Shown here in pieces: positions 57,184 to 64,000 of a stretch of DNA of 64,000 nt. The DNA comes from an uncultured Spirochaetales bacterium. Lineage in GTDB: Bacteria > Spirochaetota > Spirochaetia > Sphaerochaetales > Sphaerochaetaceae. The stretch is taken from positions 1 to 64,000 of the forward strand of contig CASGDQ010000013.1 of NCBI GenBank assembly GCA_949300325.1. Reading direction: 5' to 3'. The number at the start of each line of letters is the position of its first letter. Position 1 is the first letter of the stretch. Made by a program: the position numbers and the translations under genes. The notes below the pieces were generated by a model. The model saw nothing but the letters and a program-made list of their open reading frames with translations. It had not been told where the DNA came from and ran no database searches.

Positions 57184-58647
57184 TCACCTCAGCTTCCATG
57201 CAATATCATTCAAGAAAAGCTCTTTCTCAAGGCTCTCGACCGTAGTGTCCTTGGAAATATGCACAAACTCTATTTTCATCATGTTTGCAAAATCCTTCAT
57301 CTGCTCTGCTGTGACATCATAGCTTAAAACAGTGTGATGCGCTCCTCCTGCAGTTATCCAGCACTCGATTCCAGTCTCAAGATCAGGATAAGCCTGCCAC
57401 ATGACACGTGCAACAGGAAGATTAGGCATCGGAAGAATAGGCTTGACACATCTGATATCCTGGCAGATCAGGCGCAGCCTTCCTCCCATGTCGACAAGGG
57501 AGACGACAATAGCATCCCCTTCTTTCCCCTCGAAGACAAGGCGTGCAGGATCCTTCCTGTCCCCTATTCCAAGCGGATGCACCTCGATGCGCGGGCGGGA
57601 GGAAGCGATTGTAGGACAGACTTCAAGCATATGGGCGCCCAGACTGTACTTTGCACCAGGAGCGAGGTTGTAGGTATAGTCCTCCATGAATGCGGACTCT
57701 CCGTTCTCGCCCTTTCCCATCTTCTTCATGATGGCCATCATAGCACTGACCTTCCAATCTCCTTCACCGCCATAGCCGTAGCCAAGAGCCATCAGATGCT
57801 GGCTTGCAAGCCCTGGAAGCTGATCCATTCCATAGAGATCCTGGAATGTGTTGGAGAAAGCAAAACAGCCTTCAGCATCCATCATCTTTTTGATTGCAAT
57901 CTCTTCTTTGGCCTGATAACGGACAGAAGCGATATCATCGGTTGCAAAATCATAACTTGCGCGATAGACGTCCATCAGCTCATCGATTTCCTTTTCTGTG
58001 ACGCTATCCATGACCTCGACAAGCTTTCCTACAGGCCATGTGTTGACCTGCCAGCCAAGCTTGATCTGAGTCTCAACCTTGTCTCCCTCTGTTACTGCAA
58101 CCTCCCTCATGTTGTCCCCAAAGCGCATGACTTTGAGATTTTTTGAGAAAGCAACACCATATGCAGTCCTCATCCATGAAGAGAGGCGGGCTTGGACCTT
58201 TTCATCCTTCCAATACCCTGCAATGACCTTCCTGTTCATCCTCAGCCTGGCGGCAATAAAGCCATGCTCCCTATCTCCATGGGCAGATTGGTTGAGATTC
58301 ATGAAATCCATATCGATCTCTTCGTTAGGGATCTCCATATTATACTGCGTTGCGAGATGACAATATGGTTTCTGCAAGGCATCAAGCCCGTTGATCCACA
58401 TCTTGCTAGGACTGAAAGTATGGCACCAAGTGACAATTCCAAGGCACGAGTCATCGTAATTGGCCTCTTTCACCACATCCGTAATTTCCTTATTGGTCTT
58501 AGCAGTAACCTTATATACAAGCTTGTAGGGAAGAACCTTGGAAAGCTCCAAAGCCATCTCCTTGGCCCTATTCTCAACCGTCTCAAGCACCTCGGGACCG
58601 TAAAGGAACTGGGATCCCACCACAAACCAGAATTCTTTTTTCTCCAT
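57184..58647 (-). CDS. araA: L-arabinose isomerase
   Basis: 487 aa. Opens with [20 protein letters not shown], the AraA signature, and continues with [33 protein letters not shown] (metal-site residues), [21 protein letters not shown] and the C-terminal [13 protein letters not shown] with the remaining active-site His. The ATG at 58647 follows GGAGGGTG; the longer frame from 58707 is not needed. Converts L-arabinose to L-ribulose. 16 nt behind the kinase gene. Confidence 0.97.
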   Translation of the reverse strand: MEKKEFWFVVGSQFLYGPEVLETVENRAKEMALELSKVLPYKLVYKVTAKTNKEITDVVKEANYDDSCLGIVTWCHTFSPSKMWINGLDALQKPYCHLATQYNMEIPNEEIDMDFMNLNQSAHGDREHGFIAARLRMNRKVIAGYWKDEKVQARLSSWMRTAYGVAFSKNLKVMRFGDNMREVAVTEGDKVETQIKLGWQVNTWPVGKLVEVMDSVTEKEIDELMDVYRASYDFATDDIASVRYQAKEEIAIKKMMDAEGCFAFSNTFQDLYGMDQLPGLASQHLMALGYGYGGEGDWKVSAMMAIMKKMGKGENGESAFMEDYTYNLAPGAKYSLGAHMLEVCPTIASSRPRIEVHPLGIGDRKDPARLVFEGKEGDAIVVSLVDMGGRLRLICQDIRCVKPILPMPNLPVARVMWQAYPDLETGIECWITAGGAHHTVLSYDVTAEQMKDFANMMKIEFVHISKDTTVESLEKELFLNDIAWKLR

Positions 58648-58663
58648 TTTCACCCTCCTATGT

Positions 58664-60220
58664 TCAGAAACACCTGATAGCCTCTTTCTCAACATCAAGC
58701 CCTTCAAGGAATCTCTTCAGATAAGCCTTGAATCCTTCAACCTCTTCTTTTATCGGATCCATCCTGGAACCTTTTGCATTCTTAAAGACCTCGTCATCGA
58801 GGAAATCCTCCAGCGCCTTTCCTTTTGCACATACGCAGTATGCTGCGAGAATAGCCATTCCATAAGGGCCGCCCTCTCCTGCAGTCTCCAGCGTAAATAC
58901 AGGAGCATTCACGCTCGATGAAAGGAATTTCGCTCCTGTGACCGGATGCCTGAAAAGACCTCCATGCCCCATGAGCCTGTCTATCTTGACGCCTTCATCC
59001 TGCAAAATCGACATTCCATAGGCTAAAGCGGCAAGAGCCGAGTAAAGATGGGCGCGAATAAAATCCGCAAGACGGGCCGGCCTGTCCGCCCTTCTGACTA
59101 TTACAGGCTTTCCATCGTTTAAGCCAACAACGGGCTCACCTGAAATGTAGTTGTAGATTGTGAAAGCGCCGGCATCCAGATCCCCTTCCAGACATTTCTT
59201 ATATAACAGCCGGTATATCTCATCGAGGTCGCTGTTTCCCCCCATGAGCTCGACTGCTTCCTGTATGATCGAGACATAGCTGTTCATATCTGTGGTGCAG
59301 TTATTGCAATGCACCATCGCAACAGGCTTTCCAGAGGGGGTTGTAACCAAATCTATCTCAGGATGGACCGCACTGAGCATCTTTTCCAAAACCACCATCG
59401 AAAAAATCGAGGTTCCTGCAGAAACATTTCCGGTCCTCTCCCTCACAGAATCAGTTGCAGTCATACCCGTTCCGGCATCCCCTTCTGGAGGAGCAAATGG
59501 AATACCTTCCTTCAAATCGCCATCGGGATCGATAAAAAGCGCACCTTCCTTTGTTAAAAATCCTGCCTCATCTCCTGCTTTAAGAACCTTTGGCATGATT
59601 TTTCTGATATCGATATGTGCAAGCTTTTCAAATTTGTCCGCCATCGAAAAATCGTAATCACATCTTTCTGAATCGATCGGGAACATTCCTGAGGCATCTC
59701 CGACTCCAAGCACATTACGCCCTGTAAGCTTATAATGGACATAGCCCGCAAGCGTTGTGAGATATGAGATATCCTTTATATGCTCCTCATCATTCAGCAT
59801 TGCCTGATAAAGATGGGCAATGCTCCAGCGCTGTGGGATATTGAAGGAAAAGAGCGCTGTCAATTTTTCAGCAGCCTCGCCTGTGGTCGTATTCCTCCAT
59901 GTTCTGAACGGCGTCAAAAGCCTGCCATTTTTATCAAAAGGAAGATAGCCATGCATCATCGCAGAAATTCCGATTGCGCCGCAAGTGGTGAGAAGCACCC
60001 CGTATTTTTCCTTCACTTCCTTCTTGAGGGCCGCATAGCAGCTTCTCAGCCCTTTCTCAACCTCATCCATGGAGTATGACCAATAGCCGGATTCGAGATG
60101 ATCCGACCAGGTATAGCCGCCGGAGGCAAGAGGGATGTATTCAGAAGAGATCAGAACGGCTTTTATTCTCGTCGATCCGAACTCTATGCCTAGATAACAG
60201 GATTCAAGATTCAATTTCAT
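58664..60220 (-). CDS. FGGY-family carbohydrate kinase, probable L-ribulokinase
   Basis: 518-aa ASKHA-fold kinase. N-terminal phosphate loop YLGIEFGSTRIKAVLI, substrate region SAMMHGYLPFD and FRTWRNTTT, GVGDASGMFPID, then the second-domain GTSIFSM, and late GHGGLFRHPVTGAKFLSSSVNAPVFTLETAGEGGPYGMAILAAY. It belongs to FGGY but not to the classical E. coli AraB group as far as can be judged, so the L-ribulose activity rests mainly on the position between the importer and araA. The ATG at 60220 follows AGGAGG. Confidence 0.88.
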   Translation of the reverse strand: MKLNLESCYLGIEFGSTRIKAVLISSEYIPLASGGYTWSDHLESGYWSYSMDEVEKGLRSCYAALKKEVKEKYGVLLTTCGAIGISAMMHGYLPFDKNGRLLTPFRTWRNTTTGEAAEKLTALFSFNIPQRWSIAHLYQAMLNDEEHIKDISYLTTLAGYVHYKLTGRNVLGVGDASGMFPIDSERCDYDFSMADKFEKLAHIDIRKIMPKVLKAGDEAGFLTKEGALFIDPDGDLKEGIPFAPPEGDAGTGMTATDSVRERTGNVSAGTSIFSMVVLEKMLSAVHPEIDLVTTPSGKPVAMVHCNNCTTDMNSYVSIIQEAVELMGGNSDLDEIYRLLYKKCLEGDLDAGAFTIYNYISGEPVVGLNDGKPVIVRRADRPARLADFIRAHLYSALAALAYGMSILQDEGVKIDRLMGHGGLFRHPVTGAKFLSSSVNAPVFTLETAGEGGPYGMAILAAYCVCAKGKALEDFLDDEVFKNAKGSRMDPIKEEVEGFKAYLKRFLEGLDVEKEAIRCF

Positions 60221-60229
60221 AAACACCTC

Positions 60230-61273
60230 CTAAGCCTTGGCCTTTGTCCTCTTTCGTAAAAGCACAATGGACTGCACGACAAGGAAGATGCAGATCATGA
60301 GGGCAACCGTTATGTTCGTCCACCATGCATCATCAAGGCCAAGCATCGTCACTATATTCTTTATTGTACTAAGAGAAAGCACTCCAAAGAAAGTGCCGAT
60401 TATGTTTCCAACCCCTCCGGTGAGCATCGTACCTCCGATGATTGAAGAAGCGATAGCATTCATCTCAGCTCCTGTCGCATGAGATGGGGCGCCTGAGCCC
60501 ACATGCAAAAAGTATACAAAGCCTCCGATGCCTGCAAGAAGACCGCATAGCAGATGTGCAAGGAATTTCGTGCGCTTCACATTTATTCCAAGCATGTTCG
60601 CACTCTGGGAGTTTCCTCCAACTGCATAAAAGCTTCTTCCAAGCTTGGTCCATCTGAGAATGACGAAAAGGACGGCAACCGTCAAAAGCGCGATGATGAC
60701 GCCTATTTCAACGTAAGCTGGAACATACACCCCGAGCTTATTCACATACCCGGTGCCGGGCACATATACCCTGGTGTTCTTCAAAGCGACAAACGCTTCA
60801 TTCTGTACGTTGAACTGTGTCGAGTTGACAATGGTTGTCATGCCTTTTGCAAAGAACATTCCAGCAAGCGTGACTATGAAGGGCTGTATATCAAGGTAGG
60901 CGACAAGGAAGCCCTGGACAAGGCCGAACGCAATACCTATCGCAAGCGATAAAAGAACTGCAGTCAATACATTGCCGCCCTGGTAATCGAGATTGACAGC
61001 CGCACTCATGCATATAAGCGCAGTGAGCTTGCCCACGGATATATCTATTCCGCCGGTGATCATGACTATGCTCATTCCGCAGGAAAGGATTATCAGGGCC
61101 GCATTTTCGTTGAGGATGTTGAAGAACATCTGGAAACGCAAGAATCCACGTCCGATGAAAATCATCGCCGACAGATACATGAGCACAAAGACTGTGATTG
61201 TGATGGTAAGCAGGAGGTTTGTATCCGACATTGTGGAAAGCCTTCTTGTTTTCTTATTCAAAACGGTTTTCAT
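60230..61273 (-). CDS. yjfF: Sugar ABC transporter permease, YjfF type
   Basis: 347 aa, eight to ten membrane helices. GMSIVMITGGIDISVGKLTAL is the conserved stretch of RbsC-like permeases, and the overall sequence follows the YjfF group. It overlaps the YtfT-type permease stop (TGATG). YtfQRT-YjfF relatives transport galactofuranose in E. coli and are linked to L-arabinose operons in other bacteria; with araBAD downstream, arabinose is the natural cargo here. Confidence 0.88.
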   Translation of the reverse strand: MKTVLNKKTRRLSTMSDTNLLLTITITVFVLMYLSAMIFIGRGFLRFQMFFNILNENAALIILSCGMSIVMITGGIDISVGKLTALICMSAAVNLDYQGGNVLTAVLLSLAIGIAFGLVQGFLVAYLDIQPFIVTLAGMFFAKGMTTIVNSTQFNVQNEAFVALKNTRVYVPGTGYVNKLGVYVPAYVEIGVIIALLTVAVLFVILRWTKLGRSFYAVGGNSQSANMLGINVKRTKFLAHLLCGLLAGIGGFVYFLHVGSGAPSHATGAEMNAIASSIIGGTMLTGGVGNIIGTFFGVLSLSTIKNIVTMLGLDDAWWTNITVALMICIFLVVQSIVLLRKRTKAKA

Positions 61274-62370
61274 CAGGCTGCCTCCTTCTTAAGTCTCGCA
61301 TTCTGAAAACTCTTCCACAGCTTTGACATCTTTGCTCTCACTGTAGGTGCGCTGATAACCACAAGAATAATGACAACAACAGCCTTGTATGCAGGAAGCG
61401 CGCTTGAGGAGACATTGAACTTGAAGAGAGTCGTCGTCAAGAACTGGATGACATATGCGCCTAGAATCGAGGATACCATGCTGAACCGGCCTCCGGAGAG
61501 CGCGTTTCCGCCAAGAGCGACAGCAAGAATCGCATCCATCTCGATATCCGCAGCAACGACCGAATAGTTTATTGTTGAGAATCTGGTGACCTTTATGAAT
61601 CCTGCAACAGCCACGCAAAGCCCCATGATCACATAGGTGATGAACTTGATAAGCTGAGGATTGATTCCATTGAGCTTTGCAGAATTCGGGTTTATGCCCA
61701 CAGCCTGCGTATAAAGTCCGAGCGTGGTGAACTTCAAGACAAGGGCTATGATTATCATGCATATCGCAGCTATGAATATCGGCGTCGGAATAGGAATGCC
61801 CGGAATGAATGTTCCAAAGTATCCGAAAACAGGATCGGATATTATCGGAAGCCTGTTGTTGTTGATCCACGCCGCAATGGAGCGCCCTGCTGTATACAGG
61901 ATCAGAGTCGCAATCATGGGCTGGATATTGAAATATGCAACAAGGGTTCCATTGAATGCGCCGAAAAGCATCGAGACAAGACAGCTTATCAAAAAGGCTG
62001 TGAGAATCGAAGCCTGCATCTCATCAGGACGGGGATTATCTCCGCATAGAACCCGGAGGACAACGCTTCCGCTTATAGCGATCGCCGCCCCGACGCTTAT
62101 ATCCTGCCCTCCCGAGGCTGCAGTGACCAAAGTCATTCCAATTGCAAGGATGGCAAGTTCGGAAGCATTATCCAAAATAGTGATCAGATATCCAGAGAGA
62201 ACAGGATCTCCAGCACTGTTTCTGGCGTAGTTTATCTGAAAAAACGAAGGATCTGCGATCAAATTGAATATGATCAGAATCAACAGAGCGGCAATAGGAA
62301 TGAATATCTGCTTTCTCATCAGCTGGGTAAGCTTTTTCACGCCGCTGTTCTTAATGGCTGCCTCTTTCAA
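61273..62370 (-). CDS. ytfT: Sugar ABC transporter permease, YtfT type
   Basis: 365 aa. Contains IGMTLVTAASGGQDISVGAAIAISGSVVLRVL, the Gly-Gly-x-Asp-x-Ser-Val-Gly motif of RbsC-like permeases, GRSIAAWINNNRLPI, and ALGGNALSGGRFSM, which is distinctive of YtfT. ATGA overlap with the upstream ATPase and TGATG overlap with YjfF make the three strictly coupled. It forms the heterodimeric channel with YjfF. Confidence 0.88.
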   Translation of the reverse strand: MKEAAIKNSGVKKLTQLMRKQIFIPIAALLILIIFNLIADPSFFQINYARNSAGDPVLSGYLITILDNASELAILAIGMTLVTAASGGQDISVGAAIAISGSVVLRVLCGDNPRPDEMQASILTAFLISCLVSMLFGAFNGTLVAYFNIQPMIATLILYTAGRSIAAWINNNRLPIISDPVFGYFGTFIPGIPIPTPIFIAAICMIIIALVLKFTTLGLYTQAVGINPNSAKLNGINPQLIKFITYVIMGLCVAVAGFIKVTRFSTINYSVVAADIEMDAILAVALGGNALSGGRFSMVSSILGAYVIQFLTTTLFKFNVSSSALPAYKAVVVIILVVISAPTVRAKMSKLWKSFQNARLKKEAA

Positions 62371-63872
62371 TTTCCCCCTCCTGCAATTGTATTCATCACA
62401 TTATTCTGTGTGAGTCCGTCTCCTGAAATCTCTCCTACCTGTTTTCCATCCCTCATGACATAAAGCTTGGAACAGGTTCTGAGCATCTCATCGATTTCAG
62501 AGGAGATGAATGTAACACTCCTTCCTTCTTTAGCTAAATCAAGCACAAGCTTCTGGATTTCGATCTTGGTTCCGATATCGATCCCCCTTGTCGGCTCATC
62601 AAGAATGAGATATTGCGGATTTGTCAAAAGCCAACGTGCAAGGATTACCTTCTGCTGGTTTCCTCCCGAAAGGGATTTTATCGGAGTATCAGGAGACTCG
62701 GTCTTGATTTCAAGAAGCTTGATATACTTATCTGCGAATTCCTCCGCCTTAGATCTTGAAATCGGTCCGAAGAAGCCTTTCATGACCTGAAGCGCAAGGA
62801 TTATATTCTCCCTTACAGAGAGATCCCCTACAATCCCATCCTTCTTCCTGTCCTCGGGCAGATATCCGATGCCGTATCTCATAGCATCCCTCGGTTTTGA
62901 TATATGCACATCCTTTCCGCCGACTTTGACCTTTCCTCCAGTAACCTTATCCGCACCGAAGATGGCGCGCACCGATTCGCTCCTGCCGGAGCCAAGGAGT
63001 CCGGTAAAGCCGTTGACCTCCCCTTTATGGATTTGGAAATTAAAAGGATTTGAAGCAACGCTAGCCAGTCCTGCAGCTTCATACACGATATCGCTGCTAA
63101 CAGACTCAAGGCCGTCGGAGCTCTTTATCTCAGAAAGGTCGTCAAGCTCTTTTCCAAGCATCTTTGAAACCAGCTCTACACGCGGCAGATTCTCTATCGC
63201 ATATGAGCCCACAAGCTTGCCATCCCTTAGGACAGTGATCCTGTCGCATACCTCATAGACCTGGTCGAGGAAGTGTGTCACAAAGATGATTCCAACTCCT
63301 CTGCTTTTCAAATCAAGCATGAGCTTGAAAAGCTTTGCAACTTCGGTCTCATCGAGCGATGATGTAGGCTCATCAAGGATCAGGACCTTGCAATCCATAT
63401 CCACAGCCCGTGCAATCGCCACCATCTGCTGTACGGCTATCGAGCATGTTCCAAGCTGCTGCTCGGCTTTTGCAGGGATCTGAAGGCTTTCCAGGATCTT
63501 CGTGGCATCGCAATTCATTTTTCGCCATTTGGTGATCTTTGCCTTTCCCCGCCCTATATACATATTCTCCGCCACTGTAAGATTCGGGCAGAGCGTGATT
63601 TCCTGATAAACAGTGCTTATACCCATATTCTGGGCATCTTCAGGGGATTTTATATGCACCTCGCCGTCGACGCCTTTCAAATAGACTTTTCCCCCATCCT
63701 TTTCATAAACACCTGTGAGGACTTTGATAAGCGTTGACTTTCCAGCTCCGTTTTCACCCATCAGAGCATGGATTTCCCCTTCTTTAAGCGTAAAATCGAC
63801 ATTCTGCAGTGCTTTTACGCTATAAAAGCTTTTTGAGATTCCTCTCATTTCAAGAACAGAATCCTTCTGCAT
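62367..63872 (-). CDS. ytfR: Sugar ABC transporter ATPase, YtfR/RbsA type
   Basis: 501 aa with two ABC domains. First: Walker A GENGAGKST, signature-like SIAVQQMVAIARA (with LGTC before it), Walker B KVLILDEPTSSLDE. Second: Walker A-like GLLGSGRSE, signature LSGGNQQK and LILDEPTRGIDIG. GLGY-type LPEDRKKDGIV lies between. It energises the arabinose-type importer. The ATG follows AAAGGAGTG. A long-stem hairpin separates it from the binding-protein gene upstream. Confidence 0.93.
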   Translation of the reverse strand: MQKDSVLEMRGISKSFYSVKALQNVDFTLKEGEIHALMGENGAGKSTLIKVLTGVYEKDGGKVYLKGVDGEVHIKSPEDAQNMGISTVYQEITLCPNLTVAENMYIGRGKAKITKWRKMNCDATKILESLQIPAKAEQQLGTCSIAVQQMVAIARAVDMDCKVLILDEPTSSLDETEVAKLFKLMLDLKSRGVGIIFVTHFLDQVYEVCDRITVLRDGKLVGSYAIENLPRVELVSKMLGKELDDLSEIKSSDGLESVSSDIVYEAAGLASVASNPFNFQIHKGEVNGFTGLLGSGRSESVRAIFGADKVTGGKVKVGGKDVHISKPRDAMRYGIGYLPEDRKKDGIVGDLSVRENIILALQVMKGFFGPISRSKAEEFADKYIKLLEIKTESPDTPIKSLSGGNQQKVILARWLLTNPQYLILDEPTRGIDIGTKIEIQKLVLDLAKEGRSVTFISSEIDEMLRTCSKLYVMRDGKQVGEISGDGLTQNNVMNTIAGGGN

Positions 63873-63910
63873 GCCATATCACTCCTTTTTTGATTTTGCC
63901 ATTTGACAAT

Positions 63911-63954
63911 CAAGGCACGTGGAGTGCATCTACATGAGCCTTCCCCGTGCCTTG
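63911..63954 (-). repeat. Intercistronic hairpin behind the binding-protein gene
   Basis: CAAGGCACG and CGTGCCTTG, 9 perfect pairs with a 26-nt loop, between the partial gene at the window edge and the ATPase gene. No T-run follows. It probably stabilises the upstream mRNA or attenuates the downstream genes. Confidence 0.7.
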
Positions 63955-63976
63955 CCTTCCAGAAAATGATCCTCTC

Positions 63977-64000
63977 TTATTTCTGCTTAGATTCCATACT
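63977..64000 (-). CDS. C-terminal end of a gene, probably the sugar-binding protein (partial)
   Basis: The last eight codons before the window edge read SMESKQK-stop on the minus strand, ending in TAA at 63977-63979. Lys/Glu-rich ends like this are usual for YtfQ-type periplasmic binding proteins, and that gene is expected first in a ytfQRT-yjfF operon. Too short for a firm call. Confidence 0.4.
   Translation of the reverse strand, partial: SMESKQK

Noticed and set aside
58648..58707. N-terminal extension of araA
   Set aside because: The AraA signature begins at the ATG at 58647, which has a strong ribosome-binding site.

Overview
The window looks like chromosomal DNA of a fermentative, plant-glycan-using bacterium, most likely a spirochaete of the Sphaerochaeta type. 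This is inferred from ABC-type sugar uptake throughout with no SusCD, phosphotransferase or secreted glycanases, solute-binding proteins with short Ala/Gly/Ser/Thr-rich mature starts, a periplasmic-binding-protein/AraC hybrid regulator, and an araBAD operon joined to a YtfR/YtfT/YjfF-type importer. No 16S gene is present, so the taxonomy stays tentative. Gene density is high, with many 1-14 nt overlaps and several convergent pairs that touch or overlap.

Layout. 0-1.3 kb: intact brnA antitoxin with a twice-frameshifted brnT toxin, an AT-rich stretch and tRNA-Val. 1.4-2.5 kb: MarR regulator plus a YczE-like membrane protein. 2.6-7.4 kb: AraC regulator divergent from a sugar ABC operon whose first gene resembles only the C-terminal part of RarA/MgsA. 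7.4-13.6 kb: BilS-like flavodoxin, MFS carrier, and a nucleoside-phosphorylase/ECF-transporter operon. 13-15.4 kb: cysteine hydrolase, Cys-motif redox protein, pectinesterase and DUF4186 protein. 15.4-27 kb: pectin/rhamnogalacturonan locus (giant hybrid regulator, acetylesterase, GH28, sugar isomerase-like protein, GH105, YtcQ/YtcP/YteP-type importer, esterase). 27-31 kb: MarR and a heterodimeric ABC exporter. 31-37 kb: housekeeping and small-operon genes (HAD phosphatase, M18 peptidase, EamA carrier, LysR with a CMD-cupin/cyclophilin-like operon, one unknown). 37.4-56.2 kb: a second glycan locus made of two converging operons. The plus operon has an ABC importer, an unrecognised 792-aa protein and a divergent GH28; the minus operon has GH2, a YesN/YesM-type two-component system, a NifU-C-like protein, GH38 and a phosphohexomutase. 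56.5-64 kb: araD, araA, FGGY kinase and the importer genes, with the tail of a probable binding-protein gene at the window edge.

How it works together. None of the pectin or glycan enzymes shows a signal peptide, while each glycan operon brings its own ABC importer. The sequence therefore supports import of oligosaccharides followed by de-esterification and depolymerisation in the cytoplasm. Arabinose released from pectic side chains could feed the ara operon.

Two things stand out. First, the 37.4-56.2 kb locus combines an unassigned large protein, a GH28 lacking the usual catalytic-region His motif, and enzymes for alpha-mannosides and beta-galactosides; its substrate cannot be predicted from known loci. 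Second, many genes without a Shine-Dalgarno sequence have a -10-like hexamer only 6-8 nt before the start codon, which suggests leaderless mRNAs.
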